Positions 1 to 9,880 of a DNA stretch of 41,662 bases are shown here, in pieces (position 1 is the stretch's first letter; each line of letters begins with the position of its first letter). The stretch is from Opitutaceae bacterium (GTDB taxonomy: Bacteria > Verrucomicrobiota > Verrucomicrobiia > Opitutales > Opitutaceae): assembly GCA_025360455.1 (NCBI GenBank), contig JANYCF010000037.1, forward strand, positions 1 to 41,662, read 5' to 3'. The position numbers and the translations under genes are program-made. A model generated the notes under the pieces. It had not been told where the DNA came from and did no database searches. It saw only the letters and a program-made list of their open reading frames with translations.

Positions 1-324
1 CACGAAGCGGCCTTTCGTTTGGCGTGCGCGGCGATTCAGCAGACCGCATTAGTGCCCGAGCTGCTCGAATTTCCCATTTGGTCGTTATGGCATATGCGCG
101 AAGAAAATCGCCCGAGGGCCGAATCGTCGACGCTGCGCCAGTTGGACATTACGGCCGTGCACGAGGCGAAGCTCCGCGCCGTAACCTGCTTCCAGTCCCA
201 ACTCAGTCCCTCGCTCTTCGGTAAACGCGGTTTTCTGCCGCCACTGCTCGTGAAGCGACTGACGGGCCGATCGGAAATTTTCTTTGTCGGGCAACGTCCG
301 TCCGACGAGCCGCTCCCCTTATGA
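1..324 (+). CDS. PIG-L/LmbE-family deacetylase, C-terminal part (5' truncated by window edge)
   Basis: Frame 1 is open from base 1 (HEAAFRLACAAIQQT...LLEFPIWSLWHMREEN...LDITAVHEAKLRAVTCFQSQLSPSLF...FLPPLLVKRL). The HxAA, 'EFPIW' and 'K.RA..CF.SQ' pattern resembles C-termini of PIG-L deacetylases. Confidence 0.7.
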   Translation, partial: HEAAFRLACAAIQQTALVPELLEFPIWSLWHMREENRPRAESSTLRQLDITAVHEAKLRAVTCFQSQLSPSLFGKRGFLPPLLVKRLTGRSEIFFVGQRPSDEPLPL

Positions 325-340
325 TCGGGCCCGGGGTTTG

Positions 341-1615
341 CTAGACCGAAAGGCTGGCGTAGAACGCTTCCAACCGGTCCAAATGCCGGTCTAATGAAAA
401 TGGATTCGCCCAGTAACCGTTGTAGGCGTTTTCGCCGAGTCGCGCCGCAAGCGCCGGGTCTGCGAGCAGACGCATCTTTGCTGCAAGGTCGGTCACTGAG
501 CCCGGTTCGAAGAGCAGTCCATTGACGCCGTCCTGCACGAATTCCCGCGCAGCCGTTCCGCTGGAGGCGATCACCGGTATCCCGTGCGCCAAGGCTTCGG
601 CGGCGGAGAGACCGAACGTTTCCGGCACAATGGAAGGAAACACAAATGCGCGTGCCGCTCTTAATTCGGTCTCAAGCGCAGCGCGCTGCAGCCATCCGGT
701 GTAGCGCGCTTGGGGCAGGAGCTGGCGCAGCTCCGCTTCCATGGGGCCGGTTCCGCAGTACACAACCGGCAAGGCTGTTGCCGCGCCGGCTTGGGCCAGC
801 AGCTGCGGCCCTTTATACTTTTCCAGCCGCCCGGAGAATACATACGCGCGGTTGGCGGTGACATCCACGCGCAACGGCTGCGGTGTGCTCACCACGTTGG
901 GTATGACTTCGATCCTCACGTCTTTCGGCAAATGGGGTTGGATGGTTTGCCGGGAGATTTCCGATACCGCGATGAGCGCAGTCAGTTTCCGGGGCAGGTC
1001 GATCACTTTATTCTGAACGATTCCGCGCAGCACTCGCCAAGGCTTGTGCAGACGCGTGCGTGAGTCGCAGTTCGTTGACAGGCATCCGGCGCCCAACGGA
1101 GTGTGTGGGCACACGTGATCGTGGGGAAAAATAAAATAAGCTCCGTTGGGACAGGTGAGAAAATAGTCATGCAAGGTCAGCACGGTGCGAAAGCCCATCC
1201 GCGCTGCGGCATCGGGCACCGAGGGGGAAAGCGCGCCCATGTAAAGATGCACATGGACCATGGTTTCAGCCGGGTTTAATCCCGCTAAGACCCGGCGCAA
1301 GGCCGCGGCGGCCGAACGATTCCATACGCCGCGCAAAAAGGCGCCGACGCGATTTTTATCCGCGAGCAAGCCGGGTGCTTCCAGGCAGATTACCTCGATG
1401 CCAGGATTTTCGCTCAACTCGGGTGTGACCGGCCCCATGGCGGCAAAGAGCACCACTTGATACCCGCGGGCCGCGAAGCCTGCGGCGCAATCGAAGACGA
1501 TGCGATCGGCTCCGCCGCGAACAAACGCCGCGTCGTTCACCAGAACGATCGTGCGCAGCCGAGGTCCGTTTGAAACCGCTCCGGTCGGTGGCGTGATGGC
1601 GGCGCCGGTATTCAT
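341..1615 (-). CDS. Glycosyltransferase family 4 (GT-B)
   Basis: 424 aa; N-terminal 'GGADRIVFDCAAGFAARGYQV' and C-terminal 'FVFPSIVPETFGLSAAEALAHGIPVIAS' GT4 E-x7-E type motif. Its start overlaps the upstream stop (1612-1615). Confidence 0.9.
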   Translation of the reverse strand: MNTGAAITPPTGAVSNGPRLRTIVLVNDAAFVRGGADRIVFDCAAGFAARGYQVVLFAAMGPVTPELSENPGIEVICLEAPGLLADKNRVGAFLRGVWNRSAAAALRRVLAGLNPAETMVHVHLYMGALSPSVPDAAARMGFRTVLTLHDYFLTCPNGAYFIFPHDHVCPHTPLGAGCLSTNCDSRTRLHKPWRVLRGIVQNKVIDLPRKLTALIAVSEISRQTIQPHLPKDVRIEVIPNVVSTPQPLRVDVTANRAYVFSGRLEKYKGPQLLAQAGAATALPVVYCGTGPMEAELRQLLPQARYTGWLQRAALETELRAARAFVFPSIVPETFGLSAAEALAHGIPVIASSGTAAREFVQDGVNGLLFEPGSVTDLAAKMRLLADPALAARLGENAYNGYWANPFSLDRHLDRLEAFYASLSV

Positions 1616-2985
1616 GTCCGCTGGCCAACGTCCGCAATGAGCGTGCGCTGTGCGATGGCCGCAGCATACAGCGCCTCGTAGTTGTCTACCATCCTGCGCT
1701 CGTCGAAGCGACTCTCGGCCGAGAGACGCGCCTGCCGGCGAAATTCGCCGTTCTGCGTTTCCGCATCGATGAGCTGCTGCATCGCATTTTGCGCTCCAGC
1801 GAGGTCGCCAGACGCATAGAGAAAACCGTCAAGGCCGTGGCGGATCTGCTCGGGAATTCCGCCGACGTTGCTGCCGATCACCGGCGTCCCGCACGCCAAG
1901 CTTTCGAGGATAACCGTGGGGAAGTTATCGGTCTTCGCCGGGTGCAGCAGTGCGGTGGAAGCCTGCAGTACGTCGCGCACGCCTTCCCGGGTGAGCACAC
2001 CCGTACCGATAATCCGGCCGTGCGCAGTTGTCCGTTCACCTTTTTCGCCGCCTACCTCGAACACCACCAACCGGTCGCGGATCCCGCGGGAACGCCAGTT
2101 TTCCGCCAGCTGCTCGACGAACCGGTAGTCGCGATAGGGCGTGTTGCGTCCGAGATCAGAGATGAAGGCCAACCCACGTTCGTCGTCTTTCAACCCCAGG
2201 GATTTTCGGACGGCAACCGGATCAGCAGCGGGAGAGAAAAAATCAAGATCGATGCCGTTGGGAATGACGGATGATGTTGCCATTCCACCGCGCAGGATCG
2301 ATTCCCGGGCGCACTGCACGACCCAATTGCTCGGTCCCGTAAGGGTGTAGTTTAGTTTTCTGTAGATCTCCGCCTTGATCTGCAAATTTTCCCTCGTGCG
2401 ATCATGGTTGATCGCCGGATACATCGCGAGGTCCGGGCAGGTTCCGCAACCTGTCCGCCAACGCTCGCAACCAAAAAAATACGCGCAGTGGCCCGTGAAC
2501 GCCCACGTATCGTGGAGCGTAAGTACGAGCGAGCGGCCAGCCGCGAGGTGGGGCAGCGCGCGCAGGTCGAAGTGCGTTCGCCCGACAAAGGCGTGCAGGT
2601 TGTGCGCATGGATGAGGTCGGGCTTGAACGGAAGCTGGCGGATCGCATCGCGACAGCCGCGCAGCTCGAAATCTTCAAAACCGCGGCGCTGGTTGAGTGC
2701 CGAACGCCACTCCGCGAGATGCAGGGCGCGGCGGGTCCAATGCCGCGTGCTCGGGTTACTCGCAGGCTGACGGGTTGCCCAGCCGATGCCATGGGCGAGG
2801 GCCTTTTCCAAGATGGTCGCCGAGCCGGGAATCGGCACTTCGTAAACCCAGGGCAGGGTGGTGCGTTTGATGCCGACAATCATCGCCACCTCGTGGCCCC
2901 GCTCCAGCAATCGTTCGCCGAGCGAGCGGGCAATGCCGGCCGCACCGCCGCCGAAGTCCTGACTATTGATGAGAGCGATACGCAC
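1612..2985 (-). CDS. Glycosyltransferase family 4 (GT-B)
   Basis: 457 aa; 'GGGAAGIARSLGERLLERGHEV', 'LTLHDTWAFTGHCAYF', 'LLHPAKTDNFPTVILESLACGTPVIGSNVGGIPE'. Confidence 0.92.
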   Translation of the reverse strand: MRIALINSQDFGGGAAGIARSLGERLLERGHEVAMIVGIKRTTLPWVYEVPIPGSATILEKALAHGIGWATRQPASNPSTRHWTRRALHLAEWRSALNQRRGFEDFELRGCRDAIRQLPFKPDLIHAHNLHAFVGRTHFDLRALPHLAAGRSLVLTLHDTWAFTGHCAYFFGCERWRTGCGTCPDLAMYPAINHDRTRENLQIKAEIYRKLNYTLTGPSNWVVQCARESILRGGMATSSVIPNGIDLDFFSPAADPVAVRKSLGLKDDERGLAFISDLGRNTPYRDYRFVEQLAENWRSRGIRDRLVVFEVGGEKGERTTAHGRIIGTGVLTREGVRDVLQASTALLHPAKTDNFPTVILESLACGTPVIGSNVGGIPEQIRHGLDGFLYASGDLAGAQNAMQQLIDAETQNGEFRRQARLSAESRFDERRMVDNYEALYAAAIAQRTLIADVGQRT

Positions 2986-2996
2986 GATCAGGAAGT

Positions 2997-4403
2997 TTAT
3001 TTGTCGGTGGAGTCATCGGCCGATTCGGCGGCAGCCGGCGCGGAGCGGATCAGCAGAGGGATCCCTGCGAGCACCCGAGGCAGACGAAGCGGAGCGCTGA
3101 AGGCGCGCCATTGACTGTGCGAAGCCAGACGAAGCGAAGGAAAAAGCAAAGCCACCCCATAAATGCCGATCCATTGGGAAGCGCACATGGCAACCGCCGC
3201 GCCGATTGCGCCGTAGCGGGGGACCAGCAGAAACACGAGAGCGAGCAGGCTCGTGGCGATGGAAAGAACCATCGGCAGATCGAAGTGCAGACGTCGGTGC
3301 AAAACGAAAAGTTGCGAACGAGCGACCCCGGGATAAATCGCCGGTCCTGCCCAGAACAGGATGACGAGGACGAGGGCGGAAGGGGCGTAAACCGGACCGA
3401 ATAACAATGGAATCAGTACCGGGGCGAGCAGAGATACGCCCAGGGCAGCCGCCAGGCCGATCAAGAAACTCAGGTCGGCGTAGGTTTGGCTGGCGGCAGG
3501 GAAATCCTCTTCGTGGTCCCGCAAGATCGTGACGAGCCGAGGGAGGAGAATAGACGCAACAATCGCGGATAACGACCACCAGATTTCCGTGATGCGCAAG
3601 GCGGCATTAAGATAGCCGGCTTCCTGACTCGTGGCCAGATGCTGGACGAGGACGACCATGATCCGATCAGCGGTGGCACCGATCACGACCATGACCAGCG
3701 CCGGCCAGCCTTCGCGCGCCCATCCGGCCGCCTGCTCGCGAGAGAAGGACAATTGGATCGGATGGGATAATTTTTTGAATAGAGTCCAAACGACGGCATA
3801 CGTCACGGCCCATTCCACGAGGGCAAACACGGCGAAGCTAAAAACAGAATTGCCACGCCACACCATGCAGCCCCGGGCAATGATCGATGCGCCCCACACG
3901 AGATTGCGGGCCCAGACCAGCGGACGGGTATTGCAGGTGCTTTCGAACCAAAGCTCGGCTGAAAAGAAAGCCTGCGGGAGCGCCATCCAGACGACAACCA
4001 AGGTAAGTCGGCGAGTGAGCGGATCAGCAATCGTCGTGAGCGCCAACGCCGACAGCATGAATGCAACGAAAAATGCCACGCCCATGGCGACCGTAACACT
4101 GGTGCCCACCAGGGCGCCGGTTTTCTCCGGATGCCGCGCCAGATCACGCCGGATCAGGCGATCAATGCCCAGCATGACGAGCTCTTTGGCGAGCGTCGCC
4201 AATCCGATCGCGGCTCCGTACCGACCATAATCATCGGGTCCCAGCAAACGGGCGATCGCGATGCCGATGCCCACGCCGCCGACGGCCTTGAGGCTTCGCT
4301 CGCCGATCAGCCAGACAATGCTGTTGCCGGGCGAAGGGCGGGGAACAGGATTGCTTGCGGAATCCTGGCGGGAAAGCGCCGGTGAGACGGACAGAGTAGT
4401 CAT
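2997..4403 (-). CDS. Polysaccharide flippase, Wzx/MATE-like
   Basis: Hydrophobic multi-TM protein with 'ERSLKAVGGVGIGIAIARLLGPDDYGRYGAAIGLATLAKELVMLGIDRLIRRD', typical of Wzx. The ORF is open to 4469; the start at 4403 gives an ATGA overlap with the upstream stop. Confidence 0.88.
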   Translation of the reverse strand: MTTLSVSPALSRQDSASNPVPRPSPGNSIVWLIGERSLKAVGGVGIGIAIARLLGPDDYGRYGAAIGLATLAKELVMLGIDRLIRRDLARHPEKTGALVGTSVTVAMGVAFFVAFMLSALALTTIADPLTRRLTLVVVWMALPQAFFSAELWFESTCNTRPLVWARNLVWGASIIARGCMVWRGNSVFSFAVFALVEWAVTYAVVWTLFKKLSHPIQLSFSREQAAGWAREGWPALVMVVIGATADRIMVVLVQHLATSQEAGYLNAALRITEIWWSLSAIVASILLPRLVTILRDHEEDFPAASQTYADLSFLIGLAAALGVSLLAPVLIPLLFGPVYAPSALVLVILFWAGPAIYPGVARSQLFVLHRRLHFDLPMVLSIATSLLALVFLLVPRYGAIGAAVAMCASQWIGIYGVALLFPSLRLASHSQWRAFSAPLRLPRVLAGIPLLIRSAPAAAESADDSTDK

Positions 4404-5575
4404 GGTTTTATCCGCCCGGTCTCGGCGAGATTTTTCTCCGGCGCCAGCCATCCAAGATCGTATAGCCAATCAAGAAATGTCGCGGCCCGCCGATCCCAGG
4501 TGAGTGATTCCAGCGCGATGCCGTTGGAAAATTTTTCGCGTGAGACCATCGCCCGTCGGCACGCGTCGGCCATGTCTTTGATATCGGCCTCGCGATAGTA
4601 GAAGGCGGTTTCGCCCAGCAGTGCTTCGACTTCGCCCAAGCGGTTGGTCACCACCGGTCGGTTTGCCGCTGCATAATGAAACGCTTTTGTTGGGCAGCGG
4701 GAGACGTTAAAGGGTGTGTTGTGAAAGGGGAAGAGAAGGACGTCGGCCGCTGCGAGGTACGAAGCCAGTTGCTCCCGCGCGATATGGCCGGCAAAGCCGA
4801 TCCAGTTCGTCACCTTCGCGGTCACGGCGGAGGCCCGCAAATAGTCCAGATCCGGTCCGCCACCCAAGACACTGATAAAGGCGGTTGATTGCTCGGCCCG
4901 CAGAATTTTAGCGAGTTCGATCAGTTCGTCGATTTGATAGAAACGATTCATTGATCCGACATATAAGTAGAGCGGCCGGTCCTGGTCTTGGTGGCGCAGG
5001 GCGGTCGCGAGGGCTGGCTCGGCCTGACACTCTTCTGGCGCAATTGCCACGGGCAGCGCAAGGATGGCGCGGTCGAGTTCGGGTCGGCGTCGGTGGGCTT
5101 CATTAACAAGAAACCGGCTGGCGCAGACGAAGCCGTCGGCCCGACTCCAGAGGAAATTTTCGATTGCCTGCAAATACTTGCGGCGAAGGGGACTAAAGGT
5201 ATCGATCAAGGAGGGCAGTTCGTCGAAGTCCTGGATGATTTTAGGACGACCGCGTAAACGCCGCCGGGATATCAAGCTGCGGACGCCGACGCCCACGATG
5301 TAGACGCAGGACCATTCACCGCGACCGCAGAGGATGAACTTCGTCCACATTTCCTGCCAGGGGGAGCAGGGTGGAAAGAAAATTGTCTCAATGTCCTGAC
5401 CGTGTTGTGGGAAGAAGGCGACGTTCTCCGGGTGACTCGGGACCAGCACACTGACCTTGAGCCCGCGACGGGCCAGCGCGGTGGCGAGGAAATACAGTTT
5501 GTGTTGGGACGCATCGGTCTCAACCGAAGCGATGCCGACAAACAGGATATCTCGCTTATTCATGAACGTATTCAC
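4400..5575 (-). CDS. Glycosyltransferase family 4-like
   Basis: 391 aa; 'YVGSMNRFYQIDELIELAKILRAEQ', 'LLFPFHNTPFNVSRCPTKAFHYAAANRPVVTNRLGEVEALLG'. An alternative start is at 5563. Confidence 0.88.
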   Translation of the reverse strand: MNTFMNKRDILFVGIASVETDASQHKLYFLATALARRGLKVSVLVPSHPENVAFFPQHGQDIETIFFPPCSPWQEMWTKFILCGRGEWSCVYIVGVGVRSLISRRRLRGRPKIIQDFDELPSLIDTFSPLRRKYLQAIENFLWSRADGFVCASRFLVNEAHRRRPELDRAILALPVAIAPEECQAEPALATALRHQDQDRPLYLYVGSMNRFYQIDELIELAKILRAEQSTAFISVLGGGPDLDYLRASAVTAKVTNWIGFAGHIAREQLASYLAAADVLLFPFHNTPFNVSRCPTKAFHYAAANRPVVTNRLGEVEALLGETAFYYREADIKDMADACRRAMVSREKFSNGIALESLTWDRRAATFLDWLYDLGWLAPEKNLAETGRIKP

Positions 5576-6779
5576 GATCGCTTCCGTGGCGATGTTCCTG
5601 CCACAGCAGGAGGCAGAGCGCCACGGCGACGCAAATCCAGACGCGGCTCGATCCGGAGAAGGGGCTCATGGCGTAGTTCCACAAAGCATCGCACAAAAGG
5701 AGGAGCACGAGCGCGCGGCGCGGCGCGGGATTGAGCCATGCGCAACGAAACGCGGTGAGCAACAATGCGCCGAAGACAAAAAAGAAAGCTCCGCCCAAAA
5801 TGCCGCCTTCGGCCAAGGATAGGAGAATTTGCGAGTGAATGGTGAACTCGTTGATTTGCTCCTGCGTATACTCACCAAAAGATTCGTCCGTGCGGGCGCG
5901 CTTTTCCTCTACTTTGGAAATCATCCGGGTCGTAAACCAAGACCCTTGTCCGACCAAGGGGGATTCGAGGAAAGCGTCACTGGAGACCTCAATCATGCTC
6001 TGGCGCTCGAGATTGGAGCCGCGGTGCGCATCCTCTTCTTCAAACCTGGACTGCACCAAGGTGATCGCGCTCCAAACCACGGTCAACGCGATGAGCGTGA
6101 GCGGCCAGCGCCAGCGACTCTGGGCTTCGCGCAAATAAAGGATAGCGGCGATCAGCAGACAGATGCCGCCCATACTGCGATAGGAGAGCGCAAGATGGAG
6201 CACGCCCATAGCGAATGCGGTCATGATCTGGATCCAGCGTCCGCGTTCGGCAATGGCGTAAAGCAGGAGAACCGTGAGAGGAAACCCAAAGCAAAACTTC
6301 CAGTATTCCCCCGCGAGCGGACCGGCAATAACGGCCTGCGTTACCTGGCCGGCGGCCACGCCCAGCGCGAAAATCCAGAGACGCTTCCACGATCCGCCGA
6401 TCAGGCCGGTAACCGCCACCAAGTCGACGCCAAGAAACGCCACGCGCGCCCAACCGCGGAGAAGGTTGCCGGTGGGTGAACTGCGGTAGAGATCGGAGAT
6501 GACATAGCCGACGGCCATCACGATTACACCGAAGAGCAGCGTGGTGAACCAGCGATTCTGTTGTACTAATGCCGGCCACTCGCGGCGATAGATACGAAAA
6601 AAAACGACCACAGGAAAAACCGCGAGCAGGACCAATTCACCCACCGGCAGAGAGCCGACAAACTCAATGGTGAATTGTGAGAGTAGCCCCGTCAGACCGC
6701 AAAGGATCGGTACGGCCAAGCGGGCAAGCTTGGCCGGTTGCTTCTCAGTTGGTGCGTAATCGTGCGCAGGGTTATTCAT
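5556..6779 (-). CDS. O-antigen ligase/polymerase-like membrane protein (Wzy/WaaL type)
   Basis: 407 aa, multi-TM; 'FTIHSQILLSLAEGGILGGAFFFVFG' resembles the H-x-x-x-L...E-x-G-x-x-G region of O-antigen ligase-like proteins. Confidence 0.82.
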   Translation of the reverse strand: MNNPAHDYAPTEKQPAKLARLAVPILCGLTGLLSQFTIEFVGSLPVGELVLLAVFPVVVFFRIYRREWPALVQQNRWFTTLLFGVIVMAVGYVISDLYRSSPTGNLLRGWARVAFLGVDLVAVTGLIGGSWKRLWIFALGVAAGQVTQAVIAGPLAGEYWKFCFGFPLTVLLLYAIAERGRWIQIMTAFAMGVLHLALSYRSMGGICLLIAAILYLREAQSRWRWPLTLIALTVVWSAITLVQSRFEEEDAHRGSNLERQSMIEVSSDAFLESPLVGQGSWFTTRMISKVEEKRARTDESFGEYTQEQINEFTIHSQILLSLAEGGILGGAFFFVFGALLLTAFRCAWLNPAPRRALVLLLLCDALWNYAMSPFSGSSRVWICVAVALCLLLWQEHRHGSDREYVHE

Positions 6780-7333
6780 GCGCGCTTTCGTGGCTCCGCA
6801 ATCGGCGCACCCGATCTTACCGGATTATTTTGGCAAAAAAAAGTTCGCCCGGAGGAGCTGGGCCGGGGCGCACCTGCGAGCGACGCCCGGCGTGAATTCC
6901 AGCGGTGACGTGCCAGCCTGGCGACGATTTCCATCAGGCCCCACATGAGGGCGAGACCGAGCCAGCCACTGGCGATATCAAGAAGATCAAAAAACCGACT
7001 GTGGAGGGCGAGCTGGCCGAATTCGCTCACCAGAATAAAAAGCGCGAGAGCTGCCGCCGTGCGGCGGCGTTGGCGGCGTCCGCGAGCCAGCAACAGGAAG
7101 GGCAGTGCCAGCAAGGCAAACGCGGGCACGTTGCGGAGCTCGCCATGCTCGTCAATCCAGCGAAAAATTGCCCATGGCGGGAGCGGCAGCGTGCGGATAT
7201 CGCTCGACTCGCGGAAGAGAAGAAACAGTGCGACGCCCAGACCAATCAGGGCGATCGCCGCAACGGCCAGCCGCCAAAACCGGATGGGTTCACGCGGCGC
7301 ATAGAGGGCACGGGAGGGGCGAATGAGGGACAT
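6776..7333 (-). CDS. VanZ-like family membrane protein
   Basis: From Met at 7333 (MSLIRPSRALYAPREP...): 'GELRNVPAFALLALPFLLLARGRRQRR...ALFILVSEFGQLALHSRFFDLLDIASGWLGLALMW' VanZ-like layout. ATGA overlap with the following gene. The ORF extends to 7579 but that overlaps the upstream GT gene. Confidence 0.7.
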   Translation of the reverse strand: MSLIRPSRALYAPREPIRFWRLAVAAIALIGLGVALFLLFRESSDIRTLPLPPWAIFRWIDEHGELRNVPAFALLALPFLLLARGRRQRRRTAAALALFILVSEFGQLALHSRFFDLLDIASGWLGLALMWGLMEIVARLARHRWNSRRASLAGAPRPSSSGRTFFCQNNPVRSGAPIAEPRKRA

Positions 7334-7358
7334 GTTCAGAGGATTGATTCGCCCGAAT

Positions 7359-9872
7359 TCAGTGTGTGTACTGGCAGGGGAACGCGAGGGGAGTGACTTG
7401 GCGGCGGTAAAGATCCAGTACGGCACCAAAGCACGCCTCGACCGCGAAATGTTTAATGGCATGGGCGCGATGATTGCAAGGGTGGGCGGCCTGCCGTTGC
7501 GCGAGCCATGCTTCGATGGCCCCGGCGCAACCCGGGCGATCCTCCGGTGCAAACATATGGACGTGGGACAATCCTGCATTGCCGAAATCCGACATTCCCG
7601 GGCAGGTGGTGCCGATCACCGGCAGATTACAGGCCAGAGCCTCCAGCGCGACGAACGGCCAGCCCGCTTCGTAGCGCGAACTTATCATCAGTGCATCAAT
7701 GGCGTGATAAAATACCGTGGGGTCTTCCAGATAGTCGATGATCTGGACACGATCGGCGATGCCATTTTCCTGCGCCATGCGCAGGAGGTAGTCTTTCCAC
7801 TTGCCCCAGCCGATGTGCACGAAGTGAAGATCGGGGTTGTGTCGTGCGGCGTGCGCAATCCCGAGGTAGGCGGTCTCCGGGTCCTTCTGCCAGCACATGC
7901 GGGCCACCAAACCGACGACGGGAAGCTGCTCGGCGAGTCCGAAGCGTGCCCGCGCGGCCTTGCGCTGTTCGGGCGTTGGTGGTTGAAACCGCGTCGTGTC
8001 TACGGGATTGGGAATAATTTTCGCCCGATGCAATGGAACGTGATGAACGCGGTGGCCGAAAGCGGCTTCCTCGGCAGAAATATTAATGGTGGTGCCGATC
8101 CGGGCCAGGACGGTCTCGACCGTGTTGTAGATCAGCTTGGCCGTGTGGGGTTCACGCGACATCCCATAGTAGGCATGGGGCGTATAGAAAACAGCCGTGC
8201 TGGGAGAGATCAGGCTGGCCGTTCTCGCCAGAACACCGGCTTTTGAGCTGTGCCCATGAATGATATCCGGCCGCAATTCACGGACGAATTGGCTCAGCAC
8301 CCGAACAGCGTTGGCATCGCGAATTTCCGGGACGTTCATCACCTCCAGATTTAAAACTCGCCCGCCGGCGCGACGCACCGATTCGGTGAGTGCAATCAAT
8401 CGCCGGCTGCCCCGCCGGCTGGAATAGGCCAGATGCACACGCACCCCTCGATGCAACAAAACCCGAACCAAACCCTCAACGTGGCGAAACACCCCGCCTT
8501 CACCTGGCTCGAAAACCTGCAGGACCGTCAGCTCGCGTGATCCCGCTGCAGCGAGCGGCGCGGTCGTCGGAGTGGCAGTCGGTTTTTTTGGGGAATTCGG
8601 AGAGACCGGTGGATCAAGGTGAAGGGCGATGGCCGAACGGTTGTGATTTGTTTTGGTGGGCGCAGTCGCGGGCGGCTCGTCGTCCGGCCACGCATAGTTT
8701 GCAAATAAATCCGGATATTCTGTGGTGATGAAATTCCGCATCTCTGATCGGAAGCGTTCCGGTCCGAGACCCAGCACATTGGCGCGGCAATCCATCGGAT
8801 CAAAAGCGGGCATGGCTTCGAACCGCTTGATCGTGGCGGTGAGAGCCTCGGTGGTTTGTTCGGTGAAAAACAAACCGCTGACACCATCCTGCACGGTCTC
8901 CAGGGCGCCACCTTCCCCAAAGGCTATGACCGGTGCACCCGACGCCTGGGCTTCGCACGGCGTGATGCCAAAGTCTTCGATGCCCGGAAAGAGAAACGCT
9001 TGGCACCGTTCATAGTGATCCTTGACCGCTTCGTTTGACTGCCAGCCAAGAAAGGTGACGGATTTTCCGGCGCGTTGGCGAAGGTCGGGTTCCTCCGGGC
9101 CGGTGCCGATTACCACCAGCCGGCGATTAAGGCGGGTACATACATCCACGGCGATTTGTACGCACTTGTAGGGTACAAGGGCCGACACGATCAGGTAGAA
9201 GTCTTCCCTTGGTCTCGTCGCGTTAAAACGCTCCAAGGAAACGGGAGGATGGATCACCACCGATTCGCGTCCGTAGCATTTTAGAATGCGATCCTGGACA
9301 CAGCGGGAATTGGCGATAAATCGGTCAACCCGCTGCGCCATCCGGTGGTCAAATTTGCGCAAACGCGGGAGTGAGGCTGAAAACAGCGCGCGCCCAAAGC
9401 GGTTATTATGAGAGGAGGATTCGAGGTAGGCCTCTTCCAAGCCCCATAAATAGCGGGGAGGGGAATGACAGTAACAGATGTGCGGCACGCCATCCGGCAG
9501 ACGGATACCTTTGATCATCGCGGCGTCGGTGCTCAGGACGAAGCGAGTATCCGGCGGGACCCTGAGAGTGCGCACGATCTCGGGGAAGAGCGGCAAGAGC
9601 TTCCGAAAATGTCGTTTCAGGAACGTATGCTCCTGCAAAAAGCTGGTGTGATAGGTGTGCTGCTTCAGCGATGCGGAAAGATTCATCTCATTATAAACGA
9701 GAATGGAAATCGGTGCTTCCGGGAAAAGCAGACCGAACTGTTCCAGCACCGCTTCGCCGCCGCGAAAAAATTCCATCCAATGATGGACGAGGGCGGTCTG
9801 CTTAAGGCCGAGAGGCTGAACAGAAGCAGTCGGAGCCGGAAGATCTGGGGGCGCTAATAGGGTTGATTCCAT
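7359..9872 (-). CDS. Fused double-domain glycosyltransferase (two GT4/GT-B units)
   Basis: 837 aa. N-terminal half 'HHWMEFFRGGEAVLEQFGLLFPEAPISILVY...CYCHSPPRYLWGLEEAY...FLFPGIEDFGITPCEAQASGAPVIAFGEGGALETV'; Pro/Thr-rich linker; second GT 'LTVLQVFEPGEGGVFRHVEGLVRVLLHRGVRVHLAYSSRRGS...SSRYEAGWPFVALEALACNLPVIGT'. Confidence 0.9.
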   Translation of the reverse strand: MESTLLAPPDLPAPTASVQPLGLKQTALVHHWMEFFRGGEAVLEQFGLLFPEAPISILVYNEMNLSASLKQHTYHTSFLQEHTFLKRHFRKLLPLFPEIVRTLRVPPDTRFVLSTDAAMIKGIRLPDGVPHICYCHSPPRYLWGLEEAYLESSSHNNRFGRALFSASLPRLRKFDHRMAQRVDRFIANSRCVQDRILKCYGRESVVIHPPVSLERFNATRPREDFYLIVSALVPYKCVQIAVDVCTRLNRRLVVIGTGPEEPDLRQRAGKSVTFLGWQSNEAVKDHYERCQAFLFPGIEDFGITPCEAQASGAPVIAFGEGGALETVQDGVSGLFFTEQTTEALTATIKRFEAMPAFDPMDCRANVLGLGPERFRSEMRNFITTEYPDLFANYAWPDDEPPATAPTKTNHNRSAIALHLDPPVSPNSPKKPTATPTTAPLAAAGSRELTVLQVFEPGEGGVFRHVEGLVRVLLHRGVRVHLAYSSRRGSRRLIALTESVRRAGGRVLNLEVMNVPEIRDANAVRVLSQFVRELRPDIIHGHSSKAGVLARTASLISPSTAVFYTPHAYYGMSREPHTAKLIYNTVETVLARIGTTINISAEEAAFGHRVHHVPLHRAKIIPNPVDTTRFQPPTPEQRKAARARFGLAEQLPVVGLVARMCWQKDPETAYLGIAHAARHNPDLHFVHIGWGKWKDYLLRMAQENGIADRVQIIDYLEDPTVFYHAIDALMISSRYEAGWPFVALEALACNLPVIGTTCPGMSDFGNAGLSHVHMFAPEDRPGCAGAIEAWLAQRQAAHPCNHRAHAIKHFAVEACFGAVLDLYRRQVTPLAFPCQYTH

Positions 9873-9880
9873 TGAGGTTT

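Noticed and set aside
7323-8246. 307-aa plus-strand ORF opposite the GT fusion
   Set aside because: Antisense shadow of a GT4 domain with clear motifs.
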